Part shown: positions 9,155-19,167 of the stretch, piece after piece | How the letters are laid out: each line of letters starts with the position of its first letter | Position numbering within the stretch: the first letter of the stretch is position 1 | NCBI GenBank assembly: GCA_015179025.1 | Contig: WHUX01000476.1 | Coordinates: forward strand, 1-23,967 | Length of the DNA: 23,967 nucleotides | From: Terfezia claveryi | Lineage: Eukaryota; Ascomycota; Pezizomycetes; Pezizales; Pezizaceae | Direction: 5' to 3' | The notes under the pieces: generated by a model | The model's database searches: none | Seen by the model: only the letters and a program-made list of their open reading frames with translations | What the model was told of the DNA's origin: nothing | Position numbers and translations under genes: made by a program

Positions 9155-9627
9155 CTACAATTCAGCGAATTATACTATCTTTCCAATTCAGGCAACCCGC
9201 AAGGACACAACCTTTGAATATTCTGAGGCCAAGTTATGTGGGTTAAAATGTCTGTGATGTCTCCGTCAGTAATCTTTCCACCCACGACTTGCATAGCTGG
9301 TCTCCGGTTACAGAACTTAAAGCACTTACCCCTGAATTATCGTGAGCACAATTTATGTGGGTTGAACTGTCAATGTTTGTTGTGAGAAATGAATGAGATT
9401 CTCAGATGCCTCACAAGTTACGGCGAGTTGAAGTGAACAAAGGGGCAAATTGAACAAAGGGGGAAATTGAACAAAGGCATGCATTCATTCTTTGTATGCA
9501 AGCAAACGATCGAGACTACAAGCAAACTTGGATGTCACAAACCGAAAAAGGAAAATGTGACTTGTATTACTACTAAGCGAGCATGTGTCACTAAGCGCAT
9601 AGATGCATTCCAAATAAACCAGATTTA
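9155..9627. other. Unresolved 5' part of the acidic-tail gene
   Basis: An acceptor (GAATTGTAG) ends at 9155 on the minus strand, so at least one more exon is expected. A minus frame near 9183-9295 reads through DGDITDILTHITWPQ and LCPCGLPELE. No donor joins it in phase. A GTAAGT lies at about 9325-9330. Two related stretches (about 9210-9250 and 9330-9370, both with TTATGTGGGTT) suggest an old local duplication. 9380-9627 holds nothing recognisable. Confidence 0.35.
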
Positions 9628-10530
9628 TTATTTCTTAAAATTCATGGTTATAGGGCCAATATGGGCAATATGGATATTTGAACAGCCAGGCCCGATAAGA
9701 TGCCCTTCCATTGAGCTGACCATCTCAGACTGTCTACCTAGACCTGCCCTCCTTTTTTCCCTCTGCTTCCGATCGCGAGCCCTTCGTTGCTTGTGGAGGA
9801 GCCGCTGTTTAGCATCCATAGTCCTGAGGGGAGCAACCTCATCCCCATCCTCATCAGGCAAATGACTTATTACTCGCAATGGGGAACGGGGCTTCACTGG
9901 GCAGAAACCAGAAGGGGCGGGGTCTAAAATCATGGGACGTTCTTGGAAGGCAGAAGCAGATGTAATAAATTGGGATAATTCATATTGCGTGCTTGGGATG
10001 GGCTTCTCATTCTCCTTGTTCTCCGGCTGCTCGCTAGGAAAATCGTCTTCAACTTCCTCACCATCTGTAGGTGCTTCGCTTGGGGTGGCAGGGACTTCTA
10101 CTGGCCTGCGAGACTGGTAGCGCCGCGGATATCGGTTCCTAAGATCACTAGAGTAAAATTCAGATTAGCCGCAGGCTTATAACAAGGTCCTGTTGTTTTC
10201 AAGTGATGTGCCCACCACACCGCTATAGCGCCTATTTCTGTCCACTGGAGCCTTAACTATTTTCTACCACTACAAGCCGCGGTGCTTTTGGCACGTGCAG
10301 TTGCCTATGGCTTCCAAAAGCTCAGTCCCCAGGGAGCAATGAAAATACGATCAGAATCTATCCAGTGCAACCAGTCAATTGGGCAAGCCCATTAAGCCCA
10401 GAATCACAAATACCAAGATTACGCGGGATAACTGCAAAACGATGATATTGGGCAAGAAACTAAGTATGAGAAGTTCATACCTTGGGGCCATGCTTTGCTC
10501 TGGGATTCCTGTGCTCGAGTTGGTATGCAT
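9628..10530 (-). CDS. Orphan cargo protein, about 189 residues, basic segment
   Basis: I do not recognise this protein. Exon 1 is 10481-10530 (MHTNSSTGIPEQSMAP), with donor GTATGA at 10480. Exon 2 is 9628-10147, after acceptor CTCTAG with branch CTAAT; the phases match (2+1). The 333-nt intron is long for this locus and may hide another exon or an insertion. The product begins with RNRYPRRYQSRRPVEVP, then an acidic stretch (DGEEVEDDFPSEQPENKENE) and STQYELSQFITSASAFQERP. A strongly basic segment follows (KQRLLHKQRRARDRKQREK), resembling a nuclear localisation or DNA-binding helix, then a short hydrophobic C-terminus ending MNFKK. The frame is intact. It is adjacent to and parallel with the acidic-tail gene, inside the hAT element. 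Confidence 0.6.
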
Positions 10531-10865
10531 AGTGTTGTTCGGTGTGTGAGATCTTGAGGATGAGGATTACGGTAGTTGAAGAAGTAGCGTAGTGATTGCT
10601 GTTACTGTAGTTGAAGGAGCAGCGAGGACATGCGGATTTTATCTACCATTGCTATGGCCACTATCTGGCTATGGTCCACCCTCCAGCCCCTTGATGTCTC
10701 TATTGCTAAAGTAAAGGAGTCTCAGAAACGAGATAAGACTATGCAACTTAGAGCGAAGAAAAAAAGCCAATACCCGATCGGTATGTGGCTGGTCATTACA
10801 TGTGGAGGTATCTTCTACACGATTGGGAGTTTGATACGGTTGGAATCACCCAGCGGTTAGTTGGT
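10531..10865. other. No gene seen; upstream of the basic orphan
   Basis: A 76-codon plus-strand frame at 10630-10860 has no recognisable content. On the minus strand this is the expected promoter side of the gene starting at 10530. Confidence 0.45.
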
Positions 10866-11250
10866 TGTCTTGTCACGGATTGTTTGTCTTGTCACGGACT
10901 AGTTGACTTATCACTTTGTTGTCTTGTCACGGATTGACTGTCTTGTTACGGATTGGATTGTCTTGTCACGTACTCGTTGACTTGTTAGTCGGTTGGCACT
11001 TGACTTGTCACAGACTGATCGTCTTGTCACGGACTTATCACTGAGTGATTGTGTTGGTACGTACTGGTTGACTAGTCTGGTTGCACTACCCCTCGTAGTT
11101 GTCACGGACTAGTTGACTTGTTAGTCTCGATCAGACCCTCGTAGAGGTTGACTTGTGAGGAGGGTGTTGTGCCAACCAGACTATTGACTTGTCACGGAAT
11201 AGTTGACTTGTCACGGACTAGTTGACTTGTCACGGACTGGTCACTGCTGA
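10866..11250 (+). repeat. TCCGTGAC-core minisatellite, irregular array
   Basis: Around ten copies of TTGTCACGGA followed by either TTG or CTAGTTGAC. Units are irregular and interrupted, in one place by a copy of GTGCCAACCAGACTA at 11169-11183. It is the longest and most degenerate of the nine arrays. Confidence 0.8.
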
Positions 11251-11679
11251 GGAGTTTGGTACTTGCGGTTATCCCAGGCAGGCGTAGGTATTTCGTAGCA
11301 TTACCGAATATAGTCACATACCGTAGAGCTCCAGTTATTCGGTAGCGTAATTTCAAATTGGGCGGCATACTTAAGTAGTGTTTCTGTTGAGGCTTAACTA
11401 AGCAACTTCACCCAACAGGTATAGATTTCACAAGCTAAGCAGCATTAGCCACCAGATCTTAGCACACTACTGGGTATGTAGGCCAGATTGAAATAAGGCT
11501 ACTGAGTAACTAGTATGTACCGATCTAAAGTAGAATAAAGAGGTACATAAACAGGATACTGTATCCACTGGCGAACAACGATCCTTGTCAGTTTAATGAC
11601 ATAGGCCGAGCTTATGCAGTAAAGGTGATGTCCGAGTGCAAAACAGGTGGTGGTAACATGCTTACTGACTTGCTAATAA
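11251..11679. other. No gene seen
   Basis: Unremarkable AT-leaning sequence between the minisatellite and the nested LTR element. Confidence 0.5.
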
Positions 11680-11684
11680 TGATG
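11680..11684 (+). other. 5-bp target duplication of LTR element, left
   Basis: TGATG, repeated exactly at 13476-13480. Confidence 0.9.
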
Positions 11685-12325
11685 TGTAAGGAAGTCACAT
11701 TCCATTTCCCAATGAAATGTAACTCCCGTTACATACCAACTTTTAACCTAGTGGAATAAGATATTATCAGGCCGCCAGCGTCGGCCGGCAGTTGATAATA
11801 AAGGTATAGTAACTCATGTATTTCATTATAGTAATGAGCGTGACCATTGGAAGGGTCATGCTATACTTGTAGTTCTATTTCCTAGTAGTTTCTAGTAGTT
11901 TCTATTATGTTGATTTCAAATCATGTAATAGGTCAGATGATGGCGCACTGCCCCAGCACTGCCCCAGCACTGCCCCACTGTGGACAGTATATAGTCCCCT
12001 GAATTCCCCTCAGTTGGAGGAGCGTTCAAGTGAGTTGAAGCCAGAGGTAGAGAGAGAAACACAGTAGTAGATATCTACCAATAATAAAGTATTGAGCTAT
12101 TATATTCTGGGCCCGTTTGGGCCCATCTCCCTCTATGTTTCAATAACAAGTTATAGGCTGGTCGGGCCTACCTTTTACAACTAGAGCGACAATAGAATAT
12201 ATGCAAGCAAGATATACTTAAACAGAAGCTATAGGTTCCGTGCACCTATAGTTTGCTGTAGTAAACTCTAGTACTGCCGCCCGGCAGTAGAGAGTTGGTT
12301 ATGAAGCACGCCGCCTTACATTACA
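11685..12325. repeat. LTR 1 (641 bp)
   Basis: TGT...ACA ends. Carries a TATATAG box-like site near 11988, three tandem GCACTGCCCCA-type units near 11945-11980 and an AATAAAG signal near 12083, all duplicated in LTR 2. Confidence 0.9.
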
Positions 12326-12834
12326 TTTTTTAATAGGACATAGTACTTTATTATTTAAGTCTTAAGTGGTAACAATAGCAAGCTTCTATGAAAAGTAATA
12401 GACGTATCTACCTCTATTACAATAGTATGAAGTGTTATAACTAAACTCGAGACAAAGAGTTTATTATAATAGCTAAAGGTTACAATAAAAAGTACTTGTC
12501 AATAGGAAGTTATTAAGTATATAACTTATACTTCAAAGATTTAGATACATATTTAAAGACTTGGTTTTTCCTTGCCAAAGTTAGACTTGGTTCCTCTTCA
12601 CCAAAGTCAGTACAATTGAATTGGTTACTCAATTGTAAGGTCCCACATTTTCTGGTAATGTGCGACAAACTTAATAACTTGTGTTGGAAAGGTTGGAGGC
12701 CTGACCGAACAGTTATTTATTATTGTGTGGTATCAACAAATCTTATCAGTATAACAACATATATTTAAACAACAACTTGCGACAAGGTAAAGCTTTAATT
12801 TTTAAGAGTAGGACTCTCTTTTTTGAGGGAGCCA
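12326..12834. other. Internal region of the LTR element, non-coding
   Basis: AT-rich, no coding frame. A purine-rich GAGGGAG lies just before LTR 2 and could act as polypurine tract; this is weak. Confidence 0.6.
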
Positions 12835-13475
12835 TGTAAGGAAGTCACATTCCATTTCCCAATGAAATGTAACTCCCGTTACATACCAACTTTTAACCTA
12901 GTGGAATAAGATATTATCAGGCCGCCAGCGTCGGCCGGCAGTTGATAATAAAGGTATAGTAACTCATGTATTTCATTATAGTAATGAGCGTGACCATTGG
13001 AAGGGTCATGCGATACTTGTAGTTCTATTTCCTAGTAGTTTCTAGTAGTTTCTATTATGTTGATTTCAAATCATGTAATAGGTCAGATGATGGCGCACTG
13101 CCCCAGCACTGCCCCAGCACTGCCCCACTGTGGACAGTATATAGTCCCCTGAATTCCCCTCAGTTGGAGGAGCGTTCAAATGAGTTGAAGCCAGAGGTAG
13201 AGAGAGAAACACAGTAGTAGATATCTACCAATAATAAAGTATTAAGCTATTATATTCTGGGCCCGTTTGGGCCCATCTCCCTCTATGTTTCAATAACAAG
13301 TTATAGGCTGGTCGGGCCTACCTTTTACAACTAGAGCGACAATAGAATATATGCAAGCAAGATATACTTAAACAGAAGCTATAGGTTCCATGCACCTATA
13401 GTTTGCTGTAGTAAACTCTAGTACTGCCGCCCGGCAGTAGAGAGTTGGTTATGAAGCACGCCGCCTTACATTACA
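12835..13475. repeat. LTR 2 (641 bp)
   Basis: Same length and ends as LTR 1 with four observed substitutions, followed directly by the right-hand TGATG at 13476-13480. Confidence 0.9.
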
Positions 13476-13695
13476 TGATGTCTGCAGTGAAAGTCAGAGA
13501 ACTGACAAGGATCATTATTCGCCAGTAGATGCGGTATTACAATATCCAGATAATTCCTAGAATAGGCAATAGTCATCGAATATGAGCAACGAGTTTTTTC
13601 TTTTTTAAAAATGAAAAATAAAAAATAAAATAAATGAATAAAACTATATATATATATAGCATGTAGGTATTGCCATTTCATATTAGCCTAACAAT

Positions 13696-14741
13696 ATGGC
13701 GGAGAACTATTACAACCCGGATGATGAAGAGTCGTTTGAACGCTTCAGAGTATTGTGGGAGCAGGACAATGGACTACAATATTTCCTGAGCCTGGGTAGC
13801 AGTGAATTGGTAAAATTTGAGGCTACGCTGTTGGTTATGGAACGATTCGACCCAAGCAGGATTGAGTCTCGAGTAGCAGCCCAAGTACTCCTTGAGCTGA
13901 TCTGGATAGGTTGGTACCACTTACGCCCTGGGGCCACGTCTACTTGGGATCCATTTTACCTAGACGACTACACTCTTTACGATTTATTGTGGGTTACTCT
14001 TTTCAACTTTTACCTGACTCTCTGCTGACCAACTACCAATGGCATGGGTGCGTTATCCTGGAGTATATGCGAAAATTGTCAATTTCCATCTGTAAGTTGA
14101 CACTGGGCCGAAGAACATCTGAGCCGTAACTTACCTTATTCTAGGTGCTTTCCGAGACCCATCGAATACCAGACGCCTTGGTGTCTCGACGTCGTGTATT
14201 TGTGCCCCAACCATGGCACCCATCACCCAGAATAATAGTACAATGTTGTGGGGAGTGCATCTCGCTTCTACCTTCCCGAAGGCATGTTCTTGATGTTGCA
14301 TCTAATCACAATGTCAGGCTAACTCCATGTAGACCTCCAGAGATTATCAACTTCTACGCAATGCCCGACTGGACTTGGAGATGCTCTTTACTACAATGGA
14401 ACACTCCCACATCTAGCGAGAGCGACACGGACGTGGAAGTGGATATGATTGCGGACAATGTTGAAGAGTGTGCAGTGGATTCGGAGTATAGTGGTTCCTC
14501 AGGCGCATCCTGCTCAACCAATAGTGAAAGCTTTGGCTCTCCAAGCGAGCTCTGGGGGTCGTCTTCTAGTTTGGAAAGCTTACAAGCTTCAGAAGCGTCA
14601 GAAGCGTCAGAAGCCTCAGAAGCCTCAGAAGCATTGGAAAATGACGATTGGAGTACGCATTGGCCTGCGCGGAGGATTGCGGCTTTGGATTGGAATTGGG
14701 TTTGGTGTGCAGTAGATGCGCAAGGGTCGGCCAATAACTGA
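13696..14741 (+). CDS. Orphan cargo protein with Ser/Glu-rich tail, frameshifted
   Basis: I do not recognise the family. ATG at 13696 follows a TATATATATATA run at about 13648-13659. The first frame reads through DEESFERFRVLWEQDNGLQY and SRVAAQVLLELIWIGWYHL to about 13985. Coding character then moves to another frame (LPMAWVRYPGVYAKIVNFHL) up to a clear intron 14092-14144 (GTAAGT to TTCTAG, 53 nt). It continues in phase as CFPRPIEYQTPWCLDVVYLC, then shifts again near 14225 to PSPRIIVQCCGECISLLPSR. The final frame ends TAA... at TGA 14739-14741 after a long Ser/Glu/Asp tail with SEASEASEA repeats. Two one-base shifts therefore break this copy, or the assembly has indels. It shares the plus strand with the transposase gene downstream. 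Confidence 0.55.
14586..14640 (+). repeat. 9-bp tandem repeat (TCAGAAGCG)
   Basis: About six units encoding SEA triplets in the tail of the plus-strand orphan. Confidence 0.8.
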
Positions 14742-14860
14742 CATTTCTTTCCTACTGTATCCTTACTTGTGTAACCTTGTATACAACGTTGAGTTTTTGA
14801 ATTGAAGAGGCACTGCAAGTACCTATGGCATTGGATATGCGCCTCTCGAAGCCACCCACT

Positions 14861-15015
14861 TTTCCGTGACAGAAGTGGTTTTCCGTGACAGAAGTGGTTT
14901 TCCGTGACAGAAGTGGTTTTCCGTGACAGAAGTGGTTTTCCGTGACAGAAGTGGTTTTCCGTGACAGTAGCGGATTTCCGTGACAGAAGTAGTTTTCCGT
15001 GACAGAAGTCCGTGA
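14861..15015 (+). repeat. TCCGTGAC-core minisatellite, eight 19-bp units
   Basis: CCGTGAC at 14864, 14883, 14902, 14921, 14940, 14959, 14978 and 14997, exactly 19 bp apart, with spacer AGAAGTGGTTTT. It lies between the orphan gene and the transposase gene, about 120 bp before the transposase start. Confidence 0.92.
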
Positions 15016-15132
15016 TACTGTCCCCTCTGTCCTAGAGAGTTAATAAATATGTTCAATTCCCTGATGTATTGCTTGACCAGTCCACCAACTACAACAGCCT
15101 GAAAGTATCAACCGCCAACCCCTTTTACCAAT

Positions 15133-18100
15133 ATGTCTATCTCTCCAAACGTCCTGGTCCCTTCATTTGCGATAGATTCGTCCCTCACCAGGATTCTAGG
15201 GGGTACTGCATTCAAGTGGGAGGCCGAGAAGTCTGCCTGTTTTACAGAATGGTGGGAGACGACCGAATGGGCCGGCAAAGTCCGTGACAATCTTGCCAAG
15301 GACATGCTGAATCGAAACAATATTAGCCCACCACGATGGGATTCCAAACTGCGAACGGCAATGCACTGGGCTCAATTCGGTCAAGGCGCAAAGGTCAGTA
15401 GTGGAGAACCTTTCATATATTGCTTGGGTTGCAACAGTTCGTTACAGCACCCGAGTGCATTCAACTTGGGTACGACACACATGAAATCACACCTGAGCTC
15501 TGGGAGATGCCGCACCGCAACTGGGTGAAAGAAGGAGGATATTGCCAACATGTTTGTGAGGGTAATTATATAATCCGTGCCAATGCAGAATACGCAGACT
15601 GATATTATCCGTAGGCTGCAACTACTACTGCTATACAAGTTCCTCAATTTAGTGATGATGTATTTCAACATGAACTGATGAAAACGGTCATTGCATCCAA
15701 CCTACCTTTCCGGACAATCGAGCATCCACAATTCCACCGCCTCCTAAACCTTCTCAGGCCTCGAATAAATATCCCCAGTGCAACTATACTTCGGCGTAGT
15801 ATACATCATTATGCAGCGGAAATTCAAGCGAAGCTCAAGAAAAGCCTTCCAGACGATACATTGCTTCACCTCGCCACTGACTGTTGGACCTCACCTAATA
15901 AATTAGCATTTATGGGTACAACACTCCACTACATAGACAAAGAATGGCAAGTGCGTCAACATACTATCGGATTCCAATTCCTTGGAGGGGAATCTCATAA
16001 TGCAGTACAACTGGCCAATAAGCTAAGCCAAATAATCCGGGACTTGGGTATCACTAGCCGGGTCTTAGCTATTGTCTCAGACAATGCTAGTGTCAACATA
16101 GCACTGGCCAAGCATTTACAGGCAAATGTATTCTGTCCAAAGTGGAATGCGGAGCAATATAGACTTCCCTGCCTCACACATGTTATCGCGTTGGTGAGCA
16201 ACCAGTTTATGAAAGAACTTAAGTCAAGCCCAGATAATGATGACACTATCTCATCCGCTCCTCAAGTGGAGACTTCAATCAAAGCACTGCAAGGGTATGC
16301 GCTAGGTACATTTGCGCGATCAGTATGCAAGGTTAGTCATATTTGCTCTGCAATAACCCCGTCACAGAATTCCACATGTCACGGAATTACACAATGTCAC
16401 GGAATTCCACATGTCACGGAATTCCACAATGTCACGGAATCCTATCCCCCAATCCCATGTGCTAACAGTTTTCCAGGTTCGGGAGCTGTGTAAAGCTATA
16501 GTGGCTAGTCCTCAACGGTTGGCACAATTCAAAGAACTCCAAAATGACACTCCCGTGCCAATGGGCCTCATACAGGACGTCAGAACTCAGTGGAACTCCA
16601 CCTTTGACATGCTTATGCGAGCATTGCGACTACAGTCATACATTGAACAATGGATCAGTCTGACTACAACTGAAGGAAAGTATAGCCTATTGTGGCTGAG
16701 TAAAGAAGAATGGGCCCAAGTTCAGGAGGCTATAATTTTTCTGAAACCGCTCTCTAATTATACACATGCTATTTCCACAGGCTAGCATGCGACTATACAC
16801 AACGCGTTATTCATCTACAACGACATTTTCGACCATATCGAAAAACAACGCAAACGTATACGCAAACTTCCAGCCAGCGTGACGTGGGCACCAGGATTTT
16901 TGTGCGCAACGAAAGGCTGTCACCTCATATTGCAGAAGTATTATTCGAGAACGGAAAAACAATCACTTATCTACAATCTAGCGACTATCCTGGATCCATC
17001 TAAGAAGTTATCCTTGTACGCGGATTGGGGAAATGTCTCGGTACAGGATCCTACCATGAATCAGGAGGCTGTTGACTGCATACCATACACAGAATATTAC
17101 CAGTAAGTATCAATTCTACGAACGTTATGGAGTACATTCCGTGACAACAGATGCATCCGTAACAACAGATGCATCCGTGACAACAGATGCATCCGTGACA
17201 ACAGATGCATCCGTGACAACAGATGCATCCGTGACAACAGATGTATCCGTGACATTATGAAACGAATGAGAATCTGACCTTATTGGGTACTTAGAGTACA
17301 GTTTGAGGAATATTTTGATATCAACTACGCCAGGTACGCACCGGAGCCCCAGGCTCAGAAGAGTCGCCTCGACAATTCAGAGCAATCCTACATCATGCGT
17401 CGACTACAAGAGCGGACAGTGACCAAATCAGAGAATATTCCGGAGGTCAAGAGATACTTAACCAGTGGTCTGGCCATACTAGATGGGCAGTGTCTCCTAT
17501 CCTGGTGGAAGGTTCATGCCATTGAATACCTGATGCTAGCACGAATGGCAAGGGACATATTGAGTATTCCACTGACATCTGTGGCTGTTGAGCGTATATT
17601 CAGCGGTGCTCGAGATATTTTGCCTTACCGCCGGAACCGAATGGGTCATCAGATGATCACAGCACTAATGTTGACGAAATCTTGGGACTCGATACACGCA
17701 AAATATACAGAACCAGACCCTGAGAACACTCCTGCACATGTGGAAGAAGGATTAGCTGATCATGATGAAATTGATGTGAGCCAGGAGAGACAGGCTCTCA
17801 GATATGATGCAGAATTCCTCTGCCACATGATGCCAGTCACTCTAGATGGACCATCAGGAAATGGTGATACAGTGTCAGAGTATGAGAGTAGCGTGGAGGG
17901 AGAGGAAGAGTTTGAGGGAGATGATCTTGATGTGGGAGATACAACTTCTCAGATTTCTAGCCCATTCAACAATTTCAGTGCGCAGTCAGCGGGAGGAATT
18001 AGCTTATTCCAAGGCAGCCTATTGAGGGAGGAAAGAGGGACCCCAACACCCTGCACCCCACATCGCGGGACTAAGCGCCCTGCCTCTCCATCCGTCAACC

Positions 18101-18171
18101 TGACGCCTTCAATGGCAACGAGGCTCCAGAAAAAGTTACGGCCCACTCAGCGTAGGAATTACAAAGTGTGA
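15133..18171 (+). CDS. hAT transposase of the enclosing element (two in-frame stops)
   Basis: Exons 15133-15561, 15615-16331, 16477-17102 and 17295-18171 splice in phase to 883 codons. Exon 1 carries a BED-type zinc finger (YCLGC, then GTTHMKSHL). Exon 2 begins the RNase-H fold: ATDCWTS holds the first catalytic Asp, SDNASVN the second, and CLTHVIALV is the Cys-His motif. Exon 3 has RTQWNSTFDML. Exon 4 has the hAT dimerisation region LLSWWKVHAIEYLMLARMA then SVAVERIFSGARDILPYRRN with the catalytic Glu. An acidic region and a basic C-terminus follow. Introns are 15562-15614, 16332-16476 (branch CTAAC) and 17103-17294; the last two contain minisatellites. In-frame TGA at 15526-15528 and TAG at 16783-16785 break the frame. 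An alternative intron could remove the first; the second interrupts conserved sequence. Probably inactive, but otherwise full length with no frameshift. Confidence 0.85.
16361..16442 (+). repeat. TCCGTGAC-core minisatellite in transposase intron 2
   Basis: GTCAC cores at 16361, 16378, 16396, 16413 and 16431 (17-18 bp apart), spacer GGAATTCCACAT. Wholly inside intron 16332-16476. Confidence 0.92.
17139..17253 (+). repeat. TCCGTGAC-core minisatellite in transposase intron 3
   Basis: Seven 18-bp units with CCGTGAC (CCGTAAC in the second) at 17139, 17157, 17175, 17193, 17211, 17229 and 17247, spacer AACAGATGCAT. Wholly inside intron 17103-17294. Confidence 0.93.
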
Positions 18172-18849
18172 GCCTGCATACTTGAGGGGGCGCAAACCGA
18201 GGTAGGTATGGTCAATTATCCTTTGTTCATTGTTTTTTTCCTTTGTCCTTTGTACCTGAGTTTTGCTTTTTCCTATTAGCTTCCCTTGTATGGGTGGGTT
18301 TCTTTTTGTGCGTGGGTTTCCTTAATGTGTTGTTTTTTTGGTTGAATTGTGATTATTATGACGAGTGACACCAGGGTGGATTAGTTCTCATGATGAATCC
18401 GCGGTTGATACTCTTTTTTATTTTTTTTATTTTGGTCATTGATTACTTACGGGATGTAAATTGAGTTTGGGGAGAATGGGAATAATTCACGATGTGGAAC
18501 TGTGGGCACTTCTTGGGTGGACGTAGGAATCTTGAGAGCATTTATGTATGAATTATTATTAAGATAGGGTGGATGGAGGGTTTAGGGATTAGAAGCAAAC
18601 GTGAGAAATTTGGGTACAAGGAAAAGGATAACATGGGGACGAGTAGGTAGGACGTTTGATATAGAATGTGTGGACGTATGGCAGCACAAACAGAGCATAG
18701 AGAACGTGAGAGAGAAATTTGAAAGAATGGTTCTAGAAATCGTGACAGCAGAAGCAATCCGTAACTAAGAATGGTGACATTGGCAAAAACCATACAAAGG
18801 GACAGGAACGGGGTTTGGTGGGATCGGTGCCATGCTGGAAGACGAAACG
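18172..18849. other. 3' flank of transposase gene, no gene seen
   Basis: T-rich on the plus strand (18225-18250, 18410-18440), as expected for a fungal 3' untranslated region and trailer. Minus-strand frames here come from the adjacent repeats. Two lone TCCGTAAC/TCGTGAC words occur at about 18740-18765. Confidence 0.55.
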
Positions 18850-18940
18850 AGCGATCCGTGACAAGACTGGCAATCCGTGACAAGACTGGCAATCCGTGAC
18901 AAGAGTGGCAATCCGTGACAAGACGGGCAATCCGTAACAA
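18850..18940 (+). repeat. TCCGTGAC-core minisatellite, right-end array
   Basis: CCGTGAC (CCGTAAC in the last) at 18856, 18875, 18894, 18913 and 18932, 19 bp apart, spacer AAGACTGGCAAT. Read from the right end inward it matches the left-end array (GTCACGGATTGC). Confidence 0.92.
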
Positions 18941-19024
18941 GCCATATGCACGGACGAATAGGGGAAAGAACGGAAAACCCTGGACTTGGCAAATGCATAA
19001 GTGTGAACGAGGTTAGTAAGGGAT

Positions 19025-19145
19025 CTTGGCGAGTAATCTGTAGATCACCGATTAATCGGCGAAGTGGTCCGAGGCGAGTTGCAGTAGGCAGAAACCGAGG
19101 CGAGTCGATAGCCGAACGAGTTGTAAGGGCCAGAAACTCGGACCG
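19025..19145 (-). repeat. Right subterminal region
   Basis: Contains the inverted 34-bp block 19025-19058 shared with 4875-4908 and several GGCGAGT words, ending at the right terminal repeat. Confidence 0.8.
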
Positions 19146-19167
19146 ACTCGCCCCGTGGCGCACACTA
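19146..19167 (-). repeat. Right terminal inverted repeat
   Basis: Exact reverse complement of 4756-4777, ending GTGGCGCACACTA. Confidence 0.92.

Larger units (their letters stand above)
11685..13475. mobile_element. Nested non-coding LTR retrotransposon (TRIM-like)
   Basis: Two 641-bp direct repeats, both starting TGTAAGG and ending CCTTACATTACA, flank a 509-bp internal part. A 5-bp duplication TGATG brackets the whole. Reading the LTRs side by side I find four substitutions (for example CATGCTATAC versus CATGCGATAC), about 99.4% identity, so the insertion is young. The internal part (12326-12834) has no open frame of any size and no gag, protease, reverse transcriptase or integrase motif. 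I found no convincing primer-binding site. It must be mobilised in trans. It sits in intergenic DNA of the hAT element and broke no gene that I can see. Confidence 0.9.
4756..19167. mobile_element. 14.4-kb cargo-carrying hAT transposon
   Basis: The element runs from TAGTG at 4756 to CACTA at 19167. It has 22-bp perfect terminal inverted repeats, an exact 8-bp duplication outside both ends and a hAT transposase gene inside, so all three hallmarks of the superfamily agree. Typical hAT elements are about 2.5-5 kb, so this one is several-fold larger. The extra length is four gene-like cargo units (H3-like, two minus-strand orphans, one plus-strand orphan), nine minisatellite arrays and a nested LTR element of 1.8 kb. 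The intact duplication means the copy moved as a unit and has not rearranged at its ends. Two nonsense codons in the transposase frame suggest this copy may now depend on a transposase in trans. Confidence 0.9.

Noticed and set aside
10630..10860. 76-codon plus-strand frame with a hydrophobic start resembling a signal peptide.
   Set aside because: No supporting splice, motif or neighbouring context; it lies where the minus-strand orphan's promoter is expected.
14861..17253. Regular arrays with 18-19-bp periods looked like CRISPR arrays.
   Set aside because: The spacers are identical within an array, no cas genes are present and the DNA is eukaryotic; they are minisatellites.
4756..19167. The large element might be a Starship (tyrosine-recombinase cargo element).
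   Set aside because: I see no tyrosine recombinase frame; the 8-bp duplication, YARNG termini and hAT transposase identify a hAT element instead.
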